From the NCBI RefSeq assembly GCF_023061285.1, contig NZ_JAKGAM010000008.1, positions 1-64,000 of the forward strand: 64,000 bases of DNA, read 5' to 3'. The stretch comes from Chromohalobacter nigrandesensis (GTDB taxonomy: Bacteria; Pseudomonadota; Gammaproteobacteria; Pseudomonadales; Halomonadaceae). Shown piece after piece: positions 1 through 8,963 of this stretch. The position numbers and the translations under genes were made by a program. The notes below the pieces were generated by a model, which did no database searches, was not told the origin of the DNA, and saw only the letters and a list, made by a program, of their open reading frames with translations. Position 1 is the stretch's first letter. Every line of letters starts with the position of its first letter.

Positions 1-1
1 C

Positions 2-355
2 GACAGCGAGTTCGATGCGCTTCAGCCGCACCTGGCCGATTATTACCGGCGTGTTGCGGGATTATCCGCAGAAGTAGCCGAGTCTCGCGCCGAGCGCAAT
101 GTTCATACCCTGGGACGCTTCAATTTCCCGGTGCATGCTTGTGGCTACAACTGGCTGCAGTCCAATACGGATTCGGCGGCCACGTTGGCCAAGCGAGTCG
201 ACGAGATCATCGCGGGTTATCGTCGGGCGCGTATGACGTGCGACCAGGCGATTCTGGTCACCCACTCCATGGGTGGCTTGGTCGCGCGGTACTGCTCGGA
301 AGTATCGCGCGGCAATGACGTATGGTGCCGATCCCGTGATGACGGCCAAGCTTAA
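2..355 (+). pseudogene. Truncated alpha/beta-hydrolase (lipase) fragment
   Basis: An open frame runs in from the window edge (frame 2) and ends at a TAA at 353-355. It encodes a serine-hydrolase segment with a GxSxG-type nucleophile elbow, THSMGGLVAR, preceded by a conserved-looking CGYNWLQSN stretch. That combination recalls large bacterial lipases of the type often coupled to type VI secretion; the link is my inference from memory. Reading stops about 15 residues after the catalytic Ser, so the Asp and His of the triad are absent, and the last residues (from about VSRGND) look frameshifted. A +1 shift gives a longer frame ending near 413. The true 5' end lies outside the window. Most likely a degraded gene remnant. 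Confidence 0.55.
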
Positions 356-358
356 TGA

Positions 359-556
359 CCAATATGGCGAGCATCGCGTGGCATGCTCGTGGTCGCCTTT
401 GCTGTCGTGTCGTGGGCCGGTGTCATTTTGACGATCGGAACATGGATATTTGGCGATGATGGGTTTGAAGGATGGTGTAAGCGCTGAGTATTTACGGCAG
501 ACAATAGCTCCTACTATTACGATGAATATGCGGAAGAAGTCGGTGCCTTTCACTAG
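359..556 (+). pseudogene. Decayed coding fragments, one with a transmembrane segment
   Basis: Directly after the lipase stop, and in the same frame, an open stretch at 359-487 encodes a hydrophobic helix (MLVVAFAVVSWAGVILTIG) followed by FGDDGFEGWCKR and a TGA. The frame then continues at 488-556 with an acidic, Tyr-rich tail (SSYYYDEYAEE) to a TAG. No single intact gene can be drawn through these pieces. The composition looks protein-like rather than random, so I read this as the broken remainder of one or more genes linked to the lipase. Function unknown. Confidence 0.35.
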
Positions 557-590
557 ATCTTACAGGATGTGGCCTAATGTGTTTCGTTGA

Positions 591-764
591 ATGGCTGGTG
601 CGCCAGACGTTGACGGTGAGCAGTATCGGGACATGCAGGAAGAGCGGGTCAGTGAGACACCGTCCGATGCACTATCCACCTACAGAATGAATAATACCTG
701 TATGGATGTCAGGACCTTTTTTGATGAATGCCGGGGGCGCGCTCAAGCACTTAAAAGCCCATGA
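591..764 (+). pseudogene. 57-codon orphan reading frame, probable gene 3' end
   Basis: The frame runs from ATG 591 to TGA 762-764 and encodes 57 residues, including a convincing polar C-terminal end (NNTCMDVRTFFDECRGRAQ). I do not recognise the family. There is no good ribosome-binding site before the ATG and a stop sits immediately upstream in frame, so this may be the surviving end of a longer gene. It ends inside the left arm of the terminator at 753-784, as a real gene end would. It belongs with the two fragments upstream as a decayed accessory patch. Confidence 0.35.
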
Positions 765-784
765 CAAATGCCATGGGCTTTTTT
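753..784. terminator. Bidirectional intrinsic terminator
   Basis: An 11-bp perfect stem (AAAAGCCCATG at 753-763 with CATGGGCTTTT at 772-782), an 8-nt loop, and a T-run on the plus strand to 784. The A-run on the left gives a U-tract for minus-strand transcripts too, so it can end both the fragment region on the plus strand and the gatCAB operon on the minus strand. Confidence 0.85.
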
Positions 785-812
785 CCAGCTTGCTGCTTGC
801 CAATCAGTCGGA

Positions 813-2267
813 TCAAGCCTGATCCAGCTTCTGCTTGAGCAAGCTATTTACTTGCTGTGGATTGGCAGTGCCGCGTGAGGCCTTCATGACTTGTCCCACG
901 AAGTAGCCGATCATCTTGCCGCGTTTGGCTTCATCGGCCTCGCGGTACTGGGCCACCTGAACCGGGCTATCGGCGATGACCTGGTCGATCATGCCTTCGA
1001 TGGCGCCGGTGTCGGTGACCTGCTTGAGACCGCGTGCGTCGATGATGGCATCGGCGCTGTCCGCTTCGCCGTCCCACAGCGCCTGGAAGACTTGCTTGGC
1101 GGCCTTGCCGCTGATGGTATCATCCATGACGCGCTGGATGAGGCCGCCGAGCTGCTCGGCGGTGACCGGGCTGTCGCCGATCTCCAGGTTTTCACGGTTA
1201 AGGTTGGCCGAGAGCTCGCCCTGTACCCAGTTGGCGGCCTGTTTGGCATTGCCGCAGGCTTCCTTGACGGCTTCGAAGTATTCGGCCATGGCACGGCTCG
1301 AGGCCAGCACGCCGGCATCGTAGGCAGATAGGCCCAACTGATTCTCGAAACGCTGACGCTTCTCGCTGGGAAGCTCGGGCATGAGCGCGCGCTGGTGGTC
1401 GACATAGGCACTGTCGAGGGTCACCGGCAGCAGGTCGGGGCAGGGGAAGTAACGGTAGTCGTTGGCCTCCTCCTTGGTGCGCATGCCGCGAGTCTCGTCG
1501 CGTTCGGGGTCGAACAGGCGAGTTTCCTGAATGACCTCGCCGCCGTCTTCGATGAGTTCGATCTGGCGTTCCACCTCGAAGGCGATGGCCTTTTCGACGA
1601 AACGGAACGAGTTGACGTTCTTGATTTCCGCGCGGGTGCCGAATGCCGCCTGGCCTTTGGGGCGCACCGAAACGTTGACGTCACAGCGCATCGAGCCTTC
1701 GGCCATGTTGCCATCGGAGATGCCGAGGTAGGTGACGATGGCATGCAGCGCCTTGATATAGGCGACCGCTTCCTTGGCCGAACGCATGTCGGGCTCGGAG
1801 ACAATCTCTAAAAGCGGCGTACCGGCGCGGTTGAGATCGATGCCGGTCATGCCGTGATAGTCCTCGTGGAGGGACTTGCCGGCATCTTCTTCGAGATGGG
1901 CGTGATGAACGCGGATCGTGCGCGTTGTCCCATCGTCGAGGGTGATTTCGACATTACCCGTGCCGACGATGGGTTGCGCCATCTGGCTGGTCTGATACCC
2001 CTTGGGCAGATCGGGGTAGAAGTAGTTCTTGCGCTCGAACAGCGAGGTCTCGGGGATCTCGGCATCGATGGCAAGGCCAAATTTCACTGCCATGGCCACG
2101 GCATTTTCGTTGAGCACCGGCAGCACGCCGGGCATGCCAAGATCGACGGCGCAGGCCTGGGTGTTGGGGTCGGCGCCGAAGGCGGTGGAGGCACCGGAAA
2201 AAATCTTCGACTGGGTGGCGAGCTGAACGTGAACCTCGAGCCCGATCACGGTTTCCCACTGCATCAT
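813..2267 (-). CDS. gatB: Asp-tRNA(Asn)/Glu-tRNA(Gln) amidotransferase subunit B
   Basis: GatB is the kinase and tRNA-binding subunit of the GatCAB amidotransferase. It phosphorylates the side chain of misacylated Glu-tRNA(Gln) or Asp-tRNA(Asn) before amidation. The 484-residue product opens with the family signature [13 protein letters not shown], contains the conserved [14 protein letters not shown] segment (about residues 87-100), and ends with the tRNA-contacting YqeY-like tail ([21 protein letters not shown]). Length is normal. It overlaps the end of gatA by an ATGA-type junction, indicating translational coupling; two adjacent ATGs (2267 and 2264) are possible starts. Last gene of the gatCAB operon, followed by the terminator at 753-784. 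Confidence 0.97.
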   Translation of the reverse strand: MMQWETVIGLEVHVQLATQSKIFSGASTAFGADPNTQACAVDLGMPGVLPVLNENAVAMAVKFGLAIDAEIPETSLFERKNYFYPDLPKGYQTSQMAQPIVGTGNVEITLDDGTTRTIRVHHAHLEEDAGKSLHEDYHGMTGIDLNRAGTPLLEIVSEPDMRSAKEAVAYIKALHAIVTYLGISDGNMAEGSMRCDVNVSVRPKGQAAFGTRAEIKNVNSFRFVEKAIAFEVERQIELIEDGGEVIQETRLFDPERDETRGMRTKEEANDYRYFPCPDLLPVTLDSAYVDHQRALMPELPSEKRQRFENQLGLSAYDAGVLASSRAMAEYFEAVKEACGNAKQAANWVQGELSANLNRENLEIGDSPVTAEQLGGLIQRVMDDTISGKAAKQVFQALWDGEADSADAIIDARGLKQVTDTGAIEGMIDQVIADSPVQVAQYREADEAKRGKMIGYFVGQVMKASRGTANPQQVNSLLKQKLDQA

Positions 2268-3724
2268 GCCGTCTCCTTGCCGAATGCTGGACGCTTGAGG
2301 TGCCAGTCGGTGGCTTGCTGGAACTGGTGTGCCACGCCGAGCAATTGGGCTTCGGCGAAGTGCGGTGCCAGTACCTGGAGGCCCACCGGGCGATTACCGG
2401 CGAAGCCGGCGGGAACGCTGATGCCCGGGATGCCGGCCAGATTGACGGCGATGGTGTAGATATCCTGCAAGTACATGGAGACCGGATCTTTCTGCGCGCC
2501 CAGATCGAACGCGGGCGTCGGTGCGGTCGGACCCATCAGCACGTCGACTTCGTCGAAGGCGTCGAGGAAATCCTGACGGATCAGGCGGCGTACCTGCTGT
2601 GCCTTGAGGTAATAGGCATCGAAGAAGCCCTCGGACAGGGTGTGCGTGCCGATCAGGATGCGTCGCTTGACCTCCTCGCCGAAGCCTTCCGCGCGGGTGC
2701 GCTTGTACAGATCTTCGAGATTCGTCGGATCGTCGCAACGATGACCGAAGCGCACGCCATCGAAACGCGATAGGTTGGATGACGCCTCCGCCGGGGCAAT
2801 GACGTAGTAGGCGGGAATCGCTAGATGGGTATGCGGTAGGCTGACCTCGCAGACCTTGGCGCCCAAGGATTCATAGACCTTGATCGCCTCGCGCACGGCG
2901 GTTTCGACCTCGGGGTCGAGGCCGTCGCCGAAATATTCCTTGGGCAGGCCGATCTTTAGGCCTGTGAGTGGCGTATCGAGTTCAGCGGTGTAATCGGGCA
3001 CGACCCGCGCCACGCTGGTGGAGTCGCGAACATCGTGGCCGGCGATGGCTTCTAGCAACAAGGCGCAGTCGGCGGCGCTACGCGCCAGCGGGCCGCCTTG
3101 GTCAAGGCTCGAGGCAAAAGCCACCATGCCATAGCGCGAAACACGCCCATAGGTGGGCTTCAAGCCCGTGATGCCGCAGAAAGCTGCCGGCTGGCGAATC
3201 GAGCCGCCGGTGTCGGTGCCCAGCGCGGCGGGTACCAGCCCTGCGGCGACGGCTGCGGCACTGCCGCCGGAGGAGCCGCCGGGCACGGCACTGAGATCCC
3301 ATGGGTTCTTGACCGGTCCATAGAAGCTGCTCTCATTGGACGAGCCCATGGCGAACTCGTCCATGTTGGTCTTGCCGAGGTTGACGGCGCCAGCCTGGCG
3401 CAGCTTTTCGACGACCGAGGCATCGTAGGGCGAGACGAAGTCGTCGAGCATCTTCGAACCGCAGCTGGTGCGCACGCCCTGGGTACAGAAGATGTCCTTG
3501 AGGGCTAGCGGCAGACCGGCGAGAGGGCCGGCGTCGCCGGCTTCGCGTGCACGGTCGGCGGCATCTGCGTTGGCCAGTGCCTGCTCGGCGGTCACGGTAA
3601 TGAAGCTGTTGAGCTCGCCATCGAGGTGCTCGATGCGATCGAGTGCCGCCTGGCATAGCTCACGGCTGGAGAACTCGCCTGCTTGAAGGCCGGCGGCAAG
3701 CTCCGTGAGGGTCTTGTCATGCAT
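2264..3724 (-). CDS. gatA: Asp-tRNA(Asn)/Glu-tRNA(Gln) amidotransferase subunit A
   Basis: GatA is the glutaminase/amidase subunit that releases ammonia from glutamine for GatB. The amidase signature is intact: the catalytic Lys in [11 protein letters not shown], and the Gly/Ser-rich [14 protein letters not shown] segment carrying the cis-Ser and the nucleophile in [11 protein letters not shown] place the start at ATG 3724 (MHDKTLTEL), giving 486 residues. It has AGGAG about 12 nt upstream, and the longer open frame to 3769 would add 15 residues that do not resemble the family and would run into gatC. Second gene of gatCAB; its stop overlaps gatB. Confidence 0.96.
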   Translation of the reverse strand: MHDKTLTELAAGLQAGEFSSRELCQAALDRIEHLDGELNSFITVTAEQALANADAADRAREAGDAGPLAGLPLALKDIFCTQGVRTSCGSKMLDDFVSPYDASVVEKLRQAGAVNLGKTNMDEFAMGSSNESSFYGPVKNPWDLSAVPGGSSGGSAAAVAAGLVPAALGTDTGGSIRQPAAFCGITGLKPTYGRVSRYGMVAFASSLDQGGPLARSAADCALLLEAIAGHDVRDSTSVARVVPDYTAELDTPLTGLKIGLPKEYFGDGLDPEVETAVREAIKVYESLGAKVCEVSLPHTHLAIPAYYVIAPAEASSNLSRFDGVRFGHRCDDPTNLEDLYKRTRAEGFGEEVKRRILIGTHTLSEGFFDAYYLKAQQVRRLIRQDFLDAFDEVDVLMGPTAPTPAFDLGAQKDPVSMYLQDIYTIAVNLAGIPGISVPAGFAGNRPVGLQVLAPHFAEAQLLGVAHQFQQATDWHLKRPAFGKETA

Positions 3725-3765
3725 GGAAAAATATGACTCCTGGTTCGAATCCTGACGAGGATGCT

Positions 3766-4053
3766 TCACTCGACGACGCGTGGCACGAGATAAAGGCCGT
3801 CCTCGGTGGCCGGGGCGCAGGCCTGGAAGCGTTCGCGCTGGCTGTGTTCGGTCACCTCGTCGGGTCGCAGGCGCTGGGTGGCATCCAGCGGATGCGCCAA
3901 TGGGGTGATGCCTTGAGTGTCGACGGCCTGAAGTTGATCGACCATTTCCAGGATGCGGCTCAAGTCGTCGACGTAACCGGTTGCTTCGTCGTCACTCAAG
4001 CCTACGCGGGCCAAATGGGCGGCACGGAGCACGTCTGCATGTTCGATCGCCAT
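3766..4053 (-). CDS. gatC: Asp-tRNA(Asn)/Glu-tRNA(Gln) amidotransferase subunit C
   Basis: GatC is the small subunit that clamps GatA and GatB together. The 95-residue product has the typical layout: N-terminal helix [23 protein letters not shown], central [24 protein letters not shown], and the closing [20 protein letters not shown]. Length and order (C-A-B) are normal. It is divergent from mreB; the 190 bp between them should hold both promoters. Confidence 0.96.
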   Translation of the reverse strand: MAIEHADVLRAAHLARVGLSDDEATGYVDDLSRILEMVDQLQAVDTQGITPLAHPLDATQRLRPDEVTEHSQRERFQACAPATEDGLYLVPRVVE

Positions 4054-4234
4054 ATCGATTGCCTTTTATGAATGCTGCGCGGCGCGTGTCATCGCCACGC
4101 CAATGAAGGTCTGACGCCGGGAATAGCCCCAGAATCTACCATATCTGGCGAGCGCTGACAGGCCTTTGCTTGCCGCGCCACCCCCGCGATGGTACCGTTT
4201 GCATCCGCACAGGGTTCCGGTCTGGACTAGGTGA

Positions 4235-5281
<1,047 letters not shown>

Positions 5282-5404
5282 CGCACTCGGGCGCTTGGCA
5301 TATCAGCGCCGATACGCTTGCCTGGAAGCCACACGCATCGCGAGTGGCTTTCAGTGTGTGTCCGGTCGTTATGAGTCCTGCGCCCTGTCTGCGGAGGAAG
5401 GCTT

Positions 5405-6328
5405 ATTAAACCTCTGTTTTCGCACGGTCCGGTGCCCAGTTATCGCATGCTGTTATGTGCGGTAGCCGCCTTCGCTTTGATGTTCGCGGAGCATCGCTTG
5501 CCCTTCATGGACGACGTGCGCGCGCATTTGACGACTGTTGTGGCACCCGTGCAATGGGCGGTGAGTCTGCCCAGCGCAGGATTGTCCTGGGCGGCATTGG
5601 TCTTTTCGGATCAGCGTGCCCTGGTGGAAGAAAATCAGCGCTTGCGTCAGCAGTTGCTGACGCTGTCGCATCGCGTGCAGCGCATGGCGAACTTGACGGC
5701 GGAAAACGTGCGTCTGCGCGAGTTACTCAACGCTGCGCCGCGCGATGAGGTGCCCTATATAACGGCTGAGCTATTGTCGTTGGATTCCGACCCTTTCACC
5801 CAGCAGATGGTGATCGGGCGGGGGCGTCGGGATGGTGTTTATTCCGGGCAACCCGTCATGGATGCCTCCGGTTTGATCGGGCAGGTTATTGCCGTATCCG
5901 CGTATACCAGCCGTGTACTGATGGTGAGCGATGCCAATAATGCGGTACCGGTGCAGGTCAATCGCAGTGGGCAGCGTTTCATCGTCCAGGGCTCCGGCAG
6001 CCTCGATACACTGAATGTTCTCAATGTGCCGGCGACCGCCGATATCAAGGAAGGTGACTTGCTCACGACGTCGGGGTTGGGCGGGCGTTTTCCTGAAGGC
6101 TATCCTGTCGCGGAGATCGCGCAGGTGGATAAGGATGACCAGCATTCTTTCGCGAAGGTCCAGGCGCGACCGCTTGCGCAACCCGAGCGCTCTCGGCACT
6201 TCTTGCTGCTATTTCCTTCGCCGGCGGCGGCGGCTGTCACCAGCGATGTCAATATCGAGGCCGCATTGCAGTTAATGGAGGGTGACGCGGGGAACATGCC
6301 GAACAAGCTCGAGGAGGCGCGTCCATGA
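5405..6328 (+). CDS. mreC: Rod shape-determining protein MreC, probable ATT start
   Basis: MreC is an inner-membrane elongasome protein with a periplasmic beta-barrel pair. It shows an N-terminal transmembrane helix (LLCAVAAFALMFAEHR), a coiled coil (LVEENQRLRQQLLTLSHRVQRM and after), and the conserved SGLGGRFPEGYPVA loop. The N-terminus IKPLFSHGPVPSYR matches the usual MreC opening MKPxFxRGP when translation starts at ATT 5405. A strong Shine-Dalgarno GGAGGAAG at 5393-5400 lies only 4 nt upstream of that codon. The next in-frame conventional start is GTG 5432, which has no ribosome-binding site and loses the conserved first nine residues. A frame-2 stop at 5372-5374 excludes any earlier ATG. 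A one-base sequencing error (ATG read as ATT) is the alternative. The stop overlaps mreD by 4 bp. Confidence 0.93.
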   Translation: MKPLFSHGPVPSYRMLLCAVAAFALMFAEHRLPFMDDVRAHLTTVVAPVQWAVSLPSAGLSWAALVFSDQRALVEENQRLRQQLLTLSHRVQRMANLTAENVRLRELLNAAPRDEVPYITAELLSLDSDPFTQQMVIGRGRRDGVYSGQPVMDASGLIGQVIAVSAYTSRVLMVSDANNAVPVQVNRSGQRFIVQGSGSLDTLNVLNVPATADIKEGDLLTTSGLGGRFPEGYPVAEIAQVDKDDQHSFAKVQARPLAQPERSRHFLLLFPSPAAAAVTSDVNIEAALQLMEGDAGNMPNKLEEARP

Positions 6329-6807
6329 TGCGCTTGCCAGGATTTCTCATGATCTGGTTCACCCTGCTGGTGAGCTTGTGCTTGCAGGTCATGCCGTTGC
6401 CTGATGCATGGCTGATGTGGCGACCCAATTGGCTCGGCCTGGCATTGGCTTACTGGTGTGTTGCCGCCCCTCAGCGTGTCGGCGTCTTTCATGGTTTTGT
6501 GCTCGGCTTGCTGCTGGATCTGATCGAGGGCACGCCCCTGGGCCAGAACGCCTTGACGTTGTCGCTGCTCACCTATTTGTGTCTTTTGCTCTATCAACGC
6601 CTGCGAGCCTATTCCATCTGGCAGCAGGCCGTCCTGCTGTTCGTCCTGCTGGGCTTGGTTCAATTAATCGAGCAATGGCTGCGCACGATCTTCGGGCCGG
6701 TGTCTATCCATCTGGCATTCTTGCTGCCCGCGCTTATAGGTGCTGCCCTGTGGCCTTGGTTGTTCACCATGATGCAAGTATTGCGGCGTCGCTTGAAAAT
6801 CGTTTGA
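6325..6807 (+). CDS. mreD: Rod shape-determining membrane protein MreD
   Basis: MreD is a polytopic inner-membrane partner of MreC that helps activate the RodA-PBP2 elongasome. The 160-residue product is mostly hydrophobic, with about five transmembrane segments, the family-like RPNWLGLALAYWCVAAP region, and the GLLLDLIEGTPLGQNAL loop. It starts inside the last codons of mreC (ATGATG overlap), so the two are translationally coupled. Confidence 0.93.
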   Translation: MMRLPGFLMIWFTLLVSLCLQVMPLPDAWLMWRPNWLGLALAYWCVAAPQRVGVFHGFVLGLLLDLIEGTPLGQNALTLSLLTYLCLLLYQRLRAYSIWQQAVLLFVLLGLVQLIEQWLRTIFGPVSIHLAFLLPALIGAALWPWLFTMMQVLRRRLKIV

Positions 6808-6861
6808 CCTCGCTGCCTCGAACCGCGTCGCCGCTGCCACCCCAGTTTGAGGAAAAACCAC

Positions 6862-7464
6862 ATGTCCACATCCCAGGGAGCGTCGTTGCGGCTGGCATCG
6901 GCTTCACCGCGGCGCCGTGAGCTGTTGGCGTCGATCGGCGTCTCGCTCGAAGTAGCACCGGCGGATATCGATGAGACGCCGCAGCCGGGAGAATTGCCTG
7001 CCGCTTATGTGGAGCGTCTGTCGAGAGACAAGGCGCAGGCGGGTGCGGTGGGGACGTCGTTACCCACATTAGGGTCCGACACGGCCGTGGTGCTGGGGCA
7101 GCGTATCCTGGGCAAACCGCGTGATCGGGAGGATGCCGTCGCCATGCTCACGGCGTTATCGGGCGCCACTCATGACGTGATGACGGGCGTCGCGGTGACG
7201 GGACCGTATGGGATGTTGTCGGTTTGCGTGACGACGCGGGTGACACTGCGTTCGCTCTCAGCCCATGAGATCGATGCGTACTGGCGCAGTGGCGAGCCCA
7301 TTGACAAGGCTGGTGCCTATGCCATTCAAGGGCTGGCGGCAATCTTCGTCGAGCACATCGAAGGCAGTCACTCCGCAGTGGTGGGGTTGCCCCTTTTCGA
7401 GACCGCCAAGTTATTGACGCACCAAGGTGTATCGCTGTGGGGCGAGCGCTTGGCTGTGCCATAA
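6862..7464 (+). CDS. maf: Maf/YhdE-type nucleoside triphosphate pyrophosphatase
   Basis: A Maf-family pyrophosphatase, probably of the dTTP/UTP (YhdE) type judged from the mreBCD-maf-rng context. It has the N-terminal [11 protein letters not shown] substrate-binding motif, the catalytic [19 protein letters not shown] segment, and the [13 protein letters not shown] motif. I choose ATG 6862 ([11 protein letters not shown], 200 residues), because GAGG lies 9 nt upstream; a TTG at 6847 is open but has no ribosome-binding site. Confidence 0.93.
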   Translation: MSTSQGASLRLASASPRRRELLASIGVSLEVAPADIDETPQPGELPAAYVERLSRDKAQAGAVGTSLPTLGSDTAVVLGQRILGKPRDREDAVAMLTALSGATHDVMTGVAVTGPYGMLSVCVTTRVTLRSLSAHEIDAYWRSGEPIDKAGAYAIQGLAAIFVEHIEGSHSAVVGLPLFETAKLLTHQGVSLWGERLAVP

Positions 7465-7495
7465 TGCCGACAGATAATCTGGTTAGGGGCAACGC

Positions 7496-8959
7496 ATGAG
7501 CGGCGAGGTACTGATCAATTTGACGCCCATGGAGACTCGCGTCGCCGTGGTCGAGAACGGTGTCTTGCAAGAAGCCTTCATCGAACGCAGCCGCCGACGT
7601 GGCATCGTGGGTAATATCTACAAGGGGAAGGTGGTGCGGGTGCTGCCGGGCATGCAGGCCGCCTTCGTGGATATTGGGCTCGAAAAGGCGGCCTTCATCC
7701 ATGTCAACGAGGTCGTGGCGCCCAACGCGAACATTGATGAACACACCACGATCTTGCATTTGCTTCAGGAAGGGCAGACCTTGGTCGTGCAGGTCACCAA
7801 GGATCCCATCGCCTCGAAAGGGGCGCGCTTGACCACGCACCTGTCGGTACCCTCGCGCTATCTGGTGTATATGCCCGACTCGCCGCATACGGGGGTCTCC
7901 CAGCGTATCGAGGATGAAGGTGAGCGCGAGCGACTCAAGGCGTTGATCGAAGCCTCCCAGGCGGCAATGCACGATGATGCGCCGGGGGGCGTGATCATCC
8001 GCACCGCTGCCGAGGGGGCGGGCCAGGAAGAGTTGGCGACCGACATGCATTTTTTGTTGCGGCTCTGGCGCAAGGTCGATGAGCGTCGGCATAGCGCCAC
8101 ACCGCCGGCTCTTCTTTACGACGACCTGCCGTTATTCATCCGCACGCTGCGCGACGTGATGCGCGCCGATATCGAGCGCGTCCGCATAGACTCGCGGGAA
8201 AACTACGTCAAGCTCAAGGAGTTCGCCAAGGAATTCATGCCTGATGTCGAGTCATGCATCGAGTATTATCCCGGTGAGCGTCCGTTGTTCGATCTCTACA
8301 GCGTCGAAGACGAGATCCAGAAGGCGCTGGGGCGTAAGGTGCAGCTCAAATCGGGCGGTTACCTAGTTATCGACCAGACCGAGGCGATGACCACCATCGA
8401 TGTCAATACAGGCGGTTACGTGGGGCATCGCAACCTCGAGGAGACCATCTTCAAGACCAACCTCGAGGCGGCCACGGCGATTGCGCGGCAACTGCGGCTA
8501 CGCAATCTGGGTGGCATCATCATCATCGATTTCATCGACATGGAAGAGCTCGAGCATCAGCGACAGGTCTTGCGTGTTCTCGAGAAGGCGCTGGAACGAG
8601 ACCACGCCAAGAACAAGTTGACCGGCGTGACCGAACTCGGTTTGGTGCAAGTCACGCGCAAGCGCACCCGCGAAAGCCTCGAGCAGACCCTTTGCGAACC
8701 TTGCCTGATATGCCAGGGACGCGGAACGCTCAAGACACCGGAGACCGTGTGCTACGAAATATTTCGGGAAATTTTGCGCGAGGAGCGTGCATACAGCCCG
8801 GAAACCTACATGGTGCTGGCTTCTCAGGGGGTGGTGGATCGCCTGCTCGACGAAGAGTCGTCGGCGGTGGCGGACCTGGAGGCCTTCATCGGCAAGACGA
8901 TTCGTTTCCAGGTCGAAGCCCACTATTCCCAGGAGCAGTACGACATCGTGCTGATGTGA
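7496..8959 (+). CDS. rng: Ribonuclease G
   Basis: RNase G is the shorter RNase E-family endonuclease that matures the 5' end of 16S rRNA and degrades some mRNAs. At 487 residues it has an N-terminal S1 domain (SRRRGIVGNIYKGKVVRVLPGMQAAFVDIG), the DNase I-like catalytic region with MTTIDVNTG and IIIDFIDME carrying the metal-binding Asp residues, and the zinc-link CEPCLICQGRG. It lacks the long C-terminal degradosome scaffold of RNase E. Position between maf and yhdP is classical. Confidence 0.97.
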   Translation: MSGEVLINLTPMETRVAVVENGVLQEAFIERSRRRGIVGNIYKGKVVRVLPGMQAAFVDIGLEKAAFIHVNEVVAPNANIDEHTTILHLLQEGQTLVVQVTKDPIASKGARLTTHLSVPSRYLVYMPDSPHTGVSQRIEDEGERERLKALIEASQAAMHDDAPGGVIIRTAAEGAGQEELATDMHFLLRLWRKVDERRHSATPPALLYDDLPLFIRTLRDVMRADIERVRIDSRENYVKLKEFAKEFMPDVESCIEYYPGERPLFDLYSVEDEIQKALGRKVQLKSGGYLVIDQTEAMTTIDVNTGGYVGHRNLEETIFKTNLEAATAIARQLRLRNLGGIIIIDFIDMEELEHQRQVLRVLEKALERDHAKNKLTGVTELGLVQVTRKRTRESLEQTLCEPCLICQGRGTLKTPETVCYEIFREILREERAYSPETYMVLASQGVVDRLLDEESSAVADLEAFIGKTIRFQVEAHYSQEQYDIVLM

Positions 8960-8963
8960 GCCC

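Noticed and set aside
7148-8092. 314-codon frame antisense to maf and rng
   Set aside because: Crosses two well-supported genes on the other strand and shows no protein family signature.
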